Below, one piece after another: positions 35,070 to 43,109 of a stretch of DNA of 52,182 nucleotides; the stretch's first letter is position 1, and the number at the start of each line of letters is the position of its first letter. The DNA comes from Chitinophagaceae bacterium (GTDB lineage Bacteria > Bacteroidota > Bacteroidia > Chitinophagales > Chitinophagaceae), in assembly GCA_004173355.1 (NCBI GenBank), contig SEAD01000017.1:1-52182 (forward strand), written 5' to 3'. Both the position numbers and the translations under genes were made by a program. The notes below the pieces were generated by a model, which saw only the letters and a list, made by a program, of their open reading frames with translations, did not search any database and had not been told where the DNA came from.

Positions 35070-36176
35070 ATGAAATCAACTACAAGGCTGATGGTCGCCA
35101 TGCTGACCCTCGGATTCACTGTCATGTCCCTCCCATCCCTGGCACAGGTGCCGGTAAAATTAAATGCCAAATACCTCCAGCGCGAAATCAATGCGCCGGC
35201 GCTGGTGAAGACGCAGCTGGAAACCCAACGGAAACTGATCTCGACCAACAAATACAATTTCGCAGTCGGATTTACCAAAGTAAGCGGCAAGCAACTGGCA
35301 ACGATCACCGGTGAAAAAGAAATCAGCAGCACCCAGGCGAACCAGCTCAAACAAACGGTATCCCGCAGGGTACTCTCTGCAGGTGCACTCGAAATCACCA
35401 AGGTAAACCTCGCCACCTGCGTGGCATCGAAGAAAGCATATGATGCACGGTCATTGGGGTATGTAAGTCCGATCAAGGACCAGCGCTGTGGCAACTGCTG
35501 GTCGTACTCGGCCTGCGCAGCTTTTGAGTCGAGTTACAAACGGGTAAACGGATCATTTGTCGATGCATCCGAACAACAGGTGGTCAACTGCTCCAATGGC
35601 GGCGATTGTATCGACGGGGGCTTTACTTACCTGGTATTTGAATGGATGGTCGGCAATAACAAAAACCTCGAGAAAGAATCCGTACTCCCGGATGGAGGCA
35701 CTAAGAATGCATGCGCAGGGACCACACCCGGTACCAACTACTTTGCTTCCGACTGGGGTATTGTAGACCCTTCAAATGATATCAACAAAATTGCCTCCGT
35801 TGCCAATATCAAAAACGCACTTTGTAAATACGGGGTAATCGCCGCCAGTGTGTATGTGACGCCATTGTTCCAGAATTATGCAAGCGGTGTATTTTATGAG
35901 TTTCCCAACAATACCGCCGACCCGGTATCCAACCACGCCATTGATATCGTGGGATGGGATGACGACAAGGGTGCCTGGCTGATCAAAAACTCCTGGGGCA
36001 CTGATTGGGGTGAAGACGGTTATATGTGGATCAAGTACAACAGCAATAATATCGGCCGCCGTGCAGCATGGGTGGTAGCAAAAAAAGCACCGGTGGTGTT
36101 CAAACCGGCAACGGAAATCAAGGCCGAACCGGTACGTAAAATCAACACACCGGTAATCAAAAAAATAGGCAACTAA
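35070..36176 (+). CDS. Papain-family (C1A) cysteine protease, exported
   Basis: 368 residues: signal peptide to about 26 (PSLAQ), a pro-region of about 95 residues without a visible ERFNIN motif, then the C1A domain from about 124. Catalytic residues are clear: Gln138 of IKDQRCGNCW, Cys143, His289 of SNHAIDIVGW, and Asn307 of IKNSWGTDWGEDGY. The spacing between Gln and catalytic Cys is one residue shorter than in papain (QGSCGSC). The C-terminus (VKPATEIKAEPVRK-like, ending IKKIGN) is not a T9SS tail, so surface sorting by that route is not expected. It follows its probable inhibitor and is ended by a strong terminator. Confidence 0.94.
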   Translation: MKSTTRLMVAMLTLGFTVMSLPSLAQVPVKLNAKYLQREINAPALVKTQLETQRKLISTNKYNFAVGFTKVSGKQLATITGEKEISSTQANQLKQTVSRRVLSAGALEITKVNLATCVASKKAYDARSLGYVSPIKDQRCGNCWSYSACAAFESSYKRVNGSFVDASEQQVVNCSNGGDCIDGGFTYLVFEWMVGNNKNLEKESVLPDGGTKNACAGTTPGTNYFASDWGIVDPSNDINKIASVANIKNALCKYGVIAASVYVTPLFQNYASGVFYEFPNNTADPVSNHAIDIVGWDDDKGAWLIKNSWGTDWGEDGYMWIKYNSNNIGRRAAWVVAKKAPVVFKPATEIKAEPVRKINTPVIKKIGN

Positions 36177-36204
36177 CAAGGACTAACAGGGATGGTTTTA
36201 ATAA

Positions 36205-36240
36205 CAGGGTCGTTCGGTTTCGAACGACCCTGCTTTTTTT
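36205..36240 (+). terminator. Strong intrinsic terminator after the C1 protease gene
   Basis: CAGGGTCGTTCG and CGAACGACCCTG form a perfect 12-bp stem with loop GTTT, followed by C and seven T. It closes the plus-strand run and touches the stop of the convergent TlpA-like gene. Confidence 0.95.
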
Positions 36241-37956
36241 CTATAATCCCGTGGCATCCTTCAGCTGCTGCCTGTCAAAGCCACCCAGGAAAGAGATTGC
36301 CTTCGAGTTGACTTTCCCTGCGCGGTCGATCACCACATAGGTCGGAAACCCACCCCCGGCATTTAATTTTTTCCGGAGGGAATTCAGTATCACTTCGTCT
36401 ACGAAAATATGGTAACCGGACGCTTTCAGGTTTACAATCCGTTTTTTCCACGTAGCCTCATCCGACCCCGAACTGGTGCAGAGATATACATATTCAATCG
36501 GCAGGTCACTGTTGTCATGATGCAGCTTTACACTGTTGGGTATGTCACCCAGGCAGGGCGCACACCAGGTGGCCCAGATATCCATGATGAGTACCTTGCC
36601 GCTGAACTTTGATCGTAACGCGGTTAGGAAGTCCTCCACTTTGCTGATGCTGTCCAGTTTGTAGAGATGTGCATCAAAAGGTAATTCTGCAACCGGTTTC
36701 CCGATATAATGCCCATCAGGAGCGCCGCTGCCTGATGCGGTGCTGAACAACTGATCCACCTCCTGCTGGTTCCTCCGCGCCTGGCTGAGCTTTGCGTCAA
36801 GGAAAGCCTTTGCCCATGTTGCATGTATATCCTTAAGCAGCACCGGATAGGCAAATTCAAACTGGTCTTTCCAGCGCTCCATTGCCTGCAGTCGCAGGAT
36901 GTCGGCTCGACCAGCTTTTGCATATGCCCCGATCCCGGTGAGTGATTGACGCAATTCGATTTCATCAAGCTCCGGCCGGAAGAGTTTGTACCGTCTTGCA
37001 CGCAGGCCTTTCAGCAGCTGGTCGGTTTCGGGATCACCGGATTTTGGCTCAAGCAGGCTTATGGAATCAAGCACCAGTTTCTTTTCAACCGAAAGGCCTG
37101 CGGTGTTTTTATAAATTGCTTCCTGGGCTGTTTTCAACGCCGGGTAGTTGACCCGTTCGATGAATGAATTCAGGCTACGGTAAAACCCTATCCCCTCGTT
37201 GGATACAAAAAAAGGCCGGTGCTGGCGGATCCTGGTTTCGAGTGCCGGGGGTAATGGTTTATTGTAAAAACCAACCAGTAACCATTGCAGGAAACCAGAC
37301 TCGCGTTCATTCCCGATGGCCCATTCAAATCCAGGGTATTCCCGGGAAAATTCGGCGTCGTATTTTTCCAGTAATGTATACACTGAGTCAGCAGTCTTCA
37401 GGAAACTTTCGGCACTAAGCTGGCCATTGGCAGACCGGATACTGATATCCGGGATAATGCCATCCAGTTCCTGTCGAGCTTCCCTTTTATACATCAGGTT
37501 TTTCGCAAGCTGTTTATTCAGGCCGGCGTCCACCCCGGTAAGTTGTAACCCTTCACCTTCCAGGAAGAGTTCTTTCCGGATAAGCGCTGCATCGAGATCG
37601 ATCGTGAGGTCGCTGTTGACAAGCAGGCCTCCGTAATAAAGGCTGTCCACATTCACCCAGACCTGCTGGTACGGAAGGTTTTCTTTCAGTACAATGAGTG
37701 CCTGGTTATCCATATCCAGACTGGTATTGTCGGTCTCCTGTGTTTCCGCGCCGGGATGCACGATCGTGTACCGGATCCGCACGCTGCCCGGTGGACGTTT
37801 ATTATTGGCCACCTTTATCCGGAGGGTTGCCGGTTTGTGGCTGGCAAGGTATTCATCTGTCCGGTCATCTTCCACCGGGAAGGGTGTGATAGTAAGGTTC
37901 TGGCCGGATGCGGCCATTGATACAACCAGGGTTATACCAAGGATAAAAACTTTCAT
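36241..37956 (-). CDS. TlpA-like thioredoxin-domain protein
   Basis: 571 residues, exported (signal peptide to about 18, AASGQ). The first ~430 residues are a beta-rich head and helical middle of unknown function, as in many Bacteroidota TlpA/AhpC-type proteins; the C-terminal ~140 residues are a thioredoxin fold with active site WCAPC (464-468) and the cis-Pro region GGFPTYVV. A periplasmic thiol-disulfide reductase role, for example in cytochrome c or envelope protein maturation, is likely. It starts 12 bases behind the LytTR regulator gene, so it is part of that operon. Confidence 0.9.
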   Translation of the reverse strand: MKVFILGITLVVSMAASGQNLTITPFPVEDDRTDEYLASHKPATLRIKVANNKRPPGSVRIRYTIVHPGAETQETDNTSLDMDNQALIVLKENLPYQQVWVNVDSLYYGGLLVNSDLTIDLDAALIRKELFLEGEGLQLTGVDAGLNKQLAKNLMYKREARQELDGIIPDISIRSANGQLSAESFLKTADSVYTLLEKYDAEFSREYPGFEWAIGNERESGFLQWLLVGFYNKPLPPALETRIRQHRPFFVSNEGIGFYRSLNSFIERVNYPALKTAQEAIYKNTAGLSVEKKLVLDSISLLEPKSGDPETDQLLKGLRARRYKLFRPELDEIELRQSLTGIGAYAKAGRADILRLQAMERWKDQFEFAYPVLLKDIHATWAKAFLDAKLSQARRNQQEVDQLFSTASGSGAPDGHYIGKPVAELPFDAHLYKLDSISKVEDFLTALRSKFSGKVLIMDIWATWCAPCLGDIPNSVKLHHDNSDLPIEYVYLCTSSGSDEATWKKRIVNLKASGYHIFVDEVILNSLRKKLNAGGGFPTYVVIDRAGKVNSKAISFLGGFDRQQLKDATGL

Positions 37957-37968
37957 ATTGTCAATGGT

Positions 37969-38724
37969 TTATTTTAAATGATTCAGCCGCTGGCTGACCG
38001 CTTCTTTTTTGTTACGTGACACGGGCACCTGGAAACCATCCTGCAGTACCAGGAAGTCCCCGTCATTTTTTAACCAGCTCTTTATAAAATGGATGTTGAC
38101 CAGGTGCGACTGGTGGCAGCGGATAAAATCAAAATCGGCCAGCAGTTCATCGTACTCAAAAATCGGACGGGACACGACGATCTTTTCGCCGCTGCGCAGG
38201 AAAAAACTGGTGTAGGCATTAGATGATTCGCAACGGACAATATCCCGCGGATGGACAAACCTTGTTTCCTTCAATGTGGGCAGGGCGAGGCGATGTCCGG
38301 ATTTTTCCTCCCGGTTGCTGATCATTGTGAGCAGGTTTTCCAGTTCCAGGTTTTTTTGTTTTTCGCGGATGCGCTTTTCTGCTTTGGCTACTGCGCTGGT
38401 CAGCTCCGCGATATCAAGCGGCTTCAGCAGGTAATCCAATGCGGAAAAACGAATGGCCTGGATCCCGTAACTGTCAAAGGCGGTCACCAGGATAATTTCG
38501 AAGCTATGGTCCTGGAGTCCACGAAGCATCTCAAACCCGCCCTGGCCGGGCATCTGGATATCAAGGAACACCAGTTGCGGTCGCTGTTCGCGGATCAGCA
38601 ATGCGCCCTCCTGCCCGTTCAGGGCGGTGCCGGTAACCTGCACCGCCGGGCAATACTGCTGCAGCAATCCACGGAGGTTGGCAATATTATTCAGTTCATC
38701 ATCTATAATCACCGCACGGATCAT
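37969..38724 (-). CDS. LytTR-family response regulator
   Basis: 251 residues from the ATG at 38724, which overlaps the kinase stop as ATGA; an ATG at 38733 would add three residues. The receiver domain has DDE at 8-10, phosphoacceptor Asp55 in LVFLDIQMPG and the Lys of YLLKPL. The LytTR domain carries IVRCESSNAYTSFF, FIRCHQSHLVNIHFIKSW and the ending VPVSRNKKEAVSQRL. It is the partner of the kinase directly upstream and is co-transcribed with the TlpA-like gene. Confidence 0.94.
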   Translation of the reverse strand: MIRAVIIDDELNNIANLRGLLQQYCPAVQVTGTALNGQEGALLIREQRPQLVFLDIQMPGQGGFEMLRGLQDHSFEIILVTAFDSYGIQAIRFSALDYLLKPLDIAELTSAVAKAEKRIREKQKNLELENLLTMISNREEKSGHRLALPTLKETRFVHPRDIVRCESSNAYTSFFLRSGEKIVVSRPIFEYDELLADFDFIRCHQSHLVNIHFIKSWLKNDGDFLVLQDGFQVPVSRNKKEAVSQRLNHLK

Positions 38725-40490
38725 GCTAGCCATTTTTTTAAAATGAATACAACTTCTGTCGGACCTTCCGCAGTCCTGATTTCCCAGCTGACCGGCTGTC
38801 CCGTCATGGTCCTGTTAATAAGATCCACCCGTTTCGCAGTGAGCCGGAGACCGTGACCCTTTGAATGGTCATCCGGCTCAAAACCAACCCCATTATCCCG
38901 GACGAGGATCACAAGGTCTTCCTTATCCTTTGTGTACTCAATAATGAGGTTTCCTTTATCATACATCCCGGAGATGCCATGTTTGATTGCATTTTCAATA
39001 ACCGGCTGCAACAGCAGCACCGGTACTTCAGTCGCGTCGGGATTGATGCGTTTGTCCACAACAATGGTAAAGGCAAAGCCAAAACGAAGTTGTTCCAGCT
39101 TCAGGTAATTGTCCATCATCCGGATATCGGTGGACAGGCTGGTATATTCTTTTTCACTTTCCTTTAATGAGTTCCGCAACAGTGTGCTGAAATCCCCGAG
39201 GTATTTATGTGCACCCGGCAGGTCGTTCCGGGTCACCAGGCCCTGGATGGACGAGAGTGCGTTGAATACAAAATGCGGATTGAACTGCGAGCGGATGGAT
39301 TGCATCTCTGCCTTCTGCAGGTCCTGGTCCAGTTGCTGCCGCCGCAGGCGGGCCTTCTGTCGCCGGTTGGTCACAAGGAGTGCGGTTGCGAGGATCACCA
39401 GCAGGGCCAGCCCTCCTGCTACGATCTTTGCCCAGGTTGCCTGGTACCAGGCGGGCAGGATGGTGAATGAAAAACTGCTGGTCGTCTGTCGCTGGAAGCT
39501 GTAACGCATCAGCAGGCGGTACTTCCCGGGAGCCAGGTCCTGCAGCCAGAGCACACTCGGATCGAGTTTGTTTACCTGCCATCCTAAACTGTCGTTGTCC
39601 CTGATGAGGTTGTATTCAATATCGTCAGCAGCAGCCAGTTTGTCCCTGAGATAAAAAAACAGGCTGTTGCGGTTGTGTGCAAAAATGCTGTCGGTGTTGA
39701 GGAGGCTGTCGATGGGTTTCAGTTCGATATCCCCGTAATAGGTCGATTGGGAGAATGCAGTAAAGTCGTGCTTCCATTGGAATTTATAAATTTCAAACAG
39801 GTGTTGCAGGTTTTCATTGCTGAATGTCCCTATCACCTGTGGTGCCCGTTTGATCCAAACCGCGGAAATGCGGTAGACCGTATCGGGCACCTGCTGGTTT
39901 TTTACTTCAACGGTTATGCTGTTACCGGGTGGCGCTGCGAAGCTGCCCAGGTAAGCCATCTGGGTTTGTTCTGAACCATCTGCATTATACCGGTAGTAAG
40001 TCATGATCGGACTGAAAAACCGGGGCTCAGTCCAGGGCACCAGCACCTGCCGTTGATTCAGCAATACCCGGAAACGGAATAGTCCTTTGTTGTCCGGGTT
40101 GATTCCATATGCGGTAACCAGCATGGGCAGGGAGTCGAAAAGGGAAACAGCAGACAGGACGGAAGGTCCATTTCCCTGGATAGCATATCCTGCTTTGGGA
40201 TCAAGGTGCAGGTTAAAGGAATCCATTTCCGGGAGTTTTTCTTTCAACCCCAGACCGCTGTGGATATACAACTTCTTTGAGTGAAACATCGATAGTATGA
40301 TGTTGTTGTATTTCCCCGTTGGCTTCCGCGTGGGGAATGCAGGTTCAAAATCGTCAAACCGTGTCCGGATCAGGTCTCCATCCAGTTCTTTCCCCGCAAA
40401 CCAGGGATGTACCGAATCCACTGCCACCACCTGCGAACAACAGGTAATCGCAATCAACCATAAAAATCCGGTGAGCAGCAGTGGTTTCAT
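38721..40490 (-). CDS. LytS-type sensor histidine kinase
   Basis: 589 residues from the ATG at 40490 (MKPLLLTGFLWLIAITCC, a good signal peptide); the frame stays open to 40595 but the added 35 residues look non-coding. The periplasmic part (about 25-350) is beta-rich with a late Y_Y_Y-like segment (DLAPGKYRLLMRYSF), followed by one transmembrane helix at 356-373 and the His_kinase domain with His406 in QFNPHFVFNALSSIQ. The ATP site has LLQPVIENAIKHG, RDNGVGF and GHGLRLTAKRVDLI. The sensor domain differs from the TPR kinase at 29585, so the two systems read different signals. Confidence 0.92.
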   Translation of the reverse strand: MKPLLLTGFLWLIAITCCSQVVAVDSVHPWFAGKELDGDLIRTRFDDFEPAFPTRKPTGKYNNIILSMFHSKKLYIHSGLGLKEKLPEMDSFNLHLDPKAGYAIQGNGPSVLSAVSLFDSLPMLVTAYGINPDNKGLFRFRVLLNQRQVLVPWTEPRFFSPIMTYYRYNADGSEQTQMAYLGSFAAPPGNSITVEVKNQQVPDTVYRISAVWIKRAPQVIGTFSNENLQHLFEIYKFQWKHDFTAFSQSTYYGDIELKPIDSLLNTDSIFAHNRNSLFFYLRDKLAAADDIEYNLIRDNDSLGWQVNKLDPSVLWLQDLAPGKYRLLMRYSFQRQTTSSFSFTILPAWYQATWAKIVAGGLALLVILATALLVTNRRQKARLRRQQLDQDLQKAEMQSIRSQFNPHFVFNALSSIQGLVTRNDLPGAHKYLGDFSTLLRNSLKESEKEYTSLSTDIRMMDNYLKLEQLRFGFAFTIVVDKRINPDATEVPVLLLQPVIENAIKHGISGMYDKGNLIIEYTKDKEDLVILVRDNGVGFEPDDHSKGHGLRLTAKRVDLINRTMTGQPVSWEIRTAEGPTEVVFILKKWLA

Positions 40491-40657
40491 ATGCAGACAA
40501 ATAGAGGACAAATCCCCGAACCCGCCAACGCCGGTTTGAAAATGACCATCCGGGATTTGAATCCGGGGCTTTCCGGGGCGGAATACACGCAACAACCCCT
40601 GTTTCCCTATTCAAAACCCAAATTTCCTGAATGCGGAAAGGGTTGTCGCAATTTTGA

Positions 40658-40669
40658 GGCAAATTTGCC
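40658..40669. promoter_or_regulatory. 12-base perfect palindrome upstream of the flavoreductase gene
   Basis: GGCAAATTTGCC is self-complementary and ends 46 bases before the ATG at 40716, in the 225-base divergent gap between the kinase and the flavoreductase. A dimeric repressor site is possible. No other copy was noticed. Confidence 0.3.
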
Positions 40670-40715
40670 AGCTCCCCGGGAAGGGGGCGTGACCAGGTAA
40701 TATTTAGATTCACCC

Positions 40716-42911
40716 ATGACTATATCTGTCTGGAGATACAGCCACCTCGTACTGGCTTTATCTTCTTTTTTAATGCTCATCCTCGCATCCGTGACCGGGA
40801 TCATCCTCGCGTTCGAACCCGTGACAACAAAGGCGCAGCCTTACAAGGTGGATGACTTCAACAGCATCACCGTAGCCGAATCTATCCCTGTACTCAAAAA
40901 AAACTTTGAAGAGATTACCAGCATTACTGTCGATGTAAACCAGTTTGTCACCGTAGACGGCATCGATACCACGGGCGAACCGGTGACCGTATATGCAGAC
41001 CCCCGCACGGGAAAAACACTCGGCATCCCTGAAAAGCAATCCGAATTTTTCCAGTGGGTCACTTCCTTCCACCGCTCACTCTTCTTAAAGGAACCGGGCC
41101 GTTTTTTTGTTGGTCTCACCTCTTTCCTGCTGCTGCTGATCACGATTTCCGGTATTGCACTCCTCATCCAGCGGCAGCGGGGCATCCGCCGGTTTTTCGC
41201 CCGAATCATAAAGGAGAATTTTTACCAGTACTACCATGCCCAGCTCGGCCGCCTGCTGCTGATCCCGGTATTGCTGATCGCACTGACGGGTACTTATCTC
41301 TCCCTTGTCCGGTTCAAGATTATACCTGATCACAAAGTATCTGTGAACGTAGACCTGGACAAGATCCGGGATGAGCAGTCGAAAGACGCGAGCCAATTTG
41401 AACTTTTCAGAAACACAAAACTCTCTGATGTACGGATGATCGAGTTTCCGTTTTCGGAAGACGTGGAGGATTATTATACATTCAAATTGCAGGACCGCGA
41501 ATTATCCGTCAACCAGGTCACTGGCGAAATCCTGGGTGAAGTCGCGTACCCAATCCCGGTTCTTATGACCGAACTCAGTCTCGACCTGCACACCGGCCGC
41601 ACCAACCGAGTCTGGGCAATCATCCTGGCCCTCGCAGCAGCCAATATCCTTTTCTTTATCTACTCCGGTTTTGCAATCACCCTGAAACGTATTGCCGGCC
41701 GTACGCGGAACAAATACAAACAAGAGGACTGCAATTATATTATCCTCGTGGGATCGGAAAACGGCACCACGAAACGTTTTGCCAAAGCGCTGTACCAGCA
41801 GCTGGTCAGGCAGGGTAAAAAGACCTTCCTGACCGAACTGAACAATTACTCCCTTTTTCCGAAAGCGGAGCAACTGATTGTAATGACGGCCACCTACGGA
41901 CTGGGTGATCCCCCTTCCAGTGCAACCCGCTTTATCAAACTGTTGCAGCAAACCCCACAGGCACAACCGGTGAAATTTTCGGTGCTTGGCTTCGGGTCAA
42001 AATCGTACCCCGACTTCTGCAAATTTGCCTACCAGGTGAACCAGGAAATCTCACTGCAGGAATGGGCTGTACCATTACTCGAGGTGCATACGGTAAATGA
42101 TAAATCTCCCTCCGAATTTGGGCATTGGGTAAACCTGCTTTCGCAGACCATCGGGGTGCCACTGGAGATCCCGGCCAACCTGGTGGCGGTCAAACCTAAA
42201 AAACAACACGAGTTGTCGGTGATCAGCAGGACAGCAGTAACCGATGAGGAAGGATCATTTTTGCTGACCCTCCGTCCAAACCGGAAATCGAAATTCACCT
42301 CCGGTGACCTGCTGGTAATCTACCCGGCAGCTGATCACCGGGAACGGTTGTACTCCATGGCAAAAGTAGATGGCAATATCCAGCTGAGTATAAAGCTGCA
42401 CAAACATGGCCTTGGTTCGGGTTTTCTCTATAGCCTGGAAAGCTCACAGGTAATCCGTGCGGCCATCGATCCCAACCCGCATTTCCATTTCCCCAAAAGG
42501 GCACCGGCGGTATTCATGATCTGCAACGGTACCGGTATTGCGCCCTTCCTTGGTATGATCAATGGTAACAGGAAAAGGATCAATTGCCACCTGTATGCGG
42601 GTTTCCGGGCATCGGCCTCCTTTGACCTGTACAGCGAAGGCGTGAATGAAGCAATCAGCAACAAACAACTCGGTTCCCTGCACCTTGCTTATTCAAGGGA
42701 AGGGGAACGGCAATATGTAAACGACCTGGTATCCCGCGATAGCACACTTTTTGCCAGCGAAATGGCAAGGGGCGCAGTGATCATGATCTGCGGTTCACTG
42801 GCCATGCAGAAAGATGTACTGGAAAAACTGGACGAAGTGTTCAAGAATACGAACAACCGCGATGTGAGTTATTACCAGTCGCGCAACCGGATCCTGATGG
42901 ATTGTTACTGA
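40716..42911 (+). CDS. PepSY-type membrane protein fused to flavodoxin and FAD/NAD(P)H reductase
   Basis: 731 residues. The N-terminal ~325 are a PepSY-associated membrane module with four helices (about 10-33, 125-150, 170-195, 295-320) and periplasmic loops. Then comes a flavodoxin-like FMN domain (about 340-480; ILVGSENGTTKRFA, ATYGLGDPPSS), and a ferredoxin-reductase-like part with FAD motif ERLYSMAK, NAD(P) motif CNGTGIAPFLGM and the aromatic C-terminus. Electrons should pass from NADPH through FAD and FMN to an acceptor at or across the inner membrane. Relatives often sit beside siderophore receptors and are thought to reduce ferric complexes; here no iron gene is adjacent. It has no iron-sulfur motif. 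Confidence 0.9.
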   Translation: MTISVWRYSHLVLALSSFLMLILASVTGIILAFEPVTTKAQPYKVDDFNSITVAESIPVLKKNFEEITSITVDVNQFVTVDGIDTTGEPVTVYADPRTGKTLGIPEKQSEFFQWVTSFHRSLFLKEPGRFFVGLTSFLLLLITISGIALLIQRQRGIRRFFARIIKENFYQYYHAQLGRLLLIPVLLIALTGTYLSLVRFKIIPDHKVSVNVDLDKIRDEQSKDASQFELFRNTKLSDVRMIEFPFSEDVEDYYTFKLQDRELSVNQVTGEILGEVAYPIPVLMTELSLDLHTGRTNRVWAIILALAAANILFFIYSGFAITLKRIAGRTRNKYKQEDCNYIILVGSENGTTKRFAKALYQQLVRQGKKTFLTELNNYSLFPKAEQLIVMTATYGLGDPPSSATRFIKLLQQTPQAQPVKFSVLGFGSKSYPDFCKFAYQVNQEISLQEWAVPLLEVHTVNDKSPSEFGHWVNLLSQTIGVPLEIPANLVAVKPKKQHELSVISRTAVTDEEGSFLLTLRPNRKSKFTSGDLLVIYPAADHRERLYSMAKVDGNIQLSIKLHKHGLGSGFLYSLESSQVIRAAIDPNPHFHFPKRAPAVFMICNGTGIAPFLGMINGNRKRINCHLYAGFRASASFDLYSEGVNEAISNKQLGSLHLAYSREGERQYVNDLVSRDSTLFASEMARGAVIMICGSLAMQKDVLEKLDEVFKNTNNRDVSYYQSRNRILMDCY

Positions 42912-42940
42912 TAGCGGGCTCTTCCCCCGCAAAAAGCCCT

Positions 42941-42954
42941 GGTTATATATAACC
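42941..42954. other. 14-base perfect palindrome GGTTATATATAACC
   Basis: It lies 30 bases after the flavoreductase stop and about 155 before the M36 protease ATG, in a 198-base gap. It is followed by GTTTCCCCC and not by a T-run, so it is a poor terminator. It could be a binding site or only a short AT-rich hairpin. Confidence 0.3.
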
Positions 42955-43012
42955 GTTTCCCCCAAACCCTACCTGATTTGTGGTATTTTTTTAAATGCCT
43001 GATGGTTTTTCC

Positions 43013-43042
43013 TTGCCGGAAATCGGTTCTAATCTATATTTA
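43013..43042 (+). promoter_or_regulatory. Possible promoter of the M36 protease gene
   Basis: A TTG at 43013-43015 is followed after 19 bases by TATATTTA (43035-43042), one mismatch from TAnnTTTG. Spacing fits the Bacteroidota consensus. The leader to the ATG at 43110 would be about 60 bases. Confidence 0.45.
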
Positions 43043-43109
43043 ATACAGCGACTATCCACTCCCTTGTTAAGCTCCGTTCAAATTCCATTCACCAACCGCC
43101 TGAGTTTTT

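Noticed and set aside
42912-42931. GCGGG/CCCGC hairpin as terminator of the flavoreductase gene
   Set aside because: The stem is only five bases and is followed by A-residues rather than a T-run on the coding strand.
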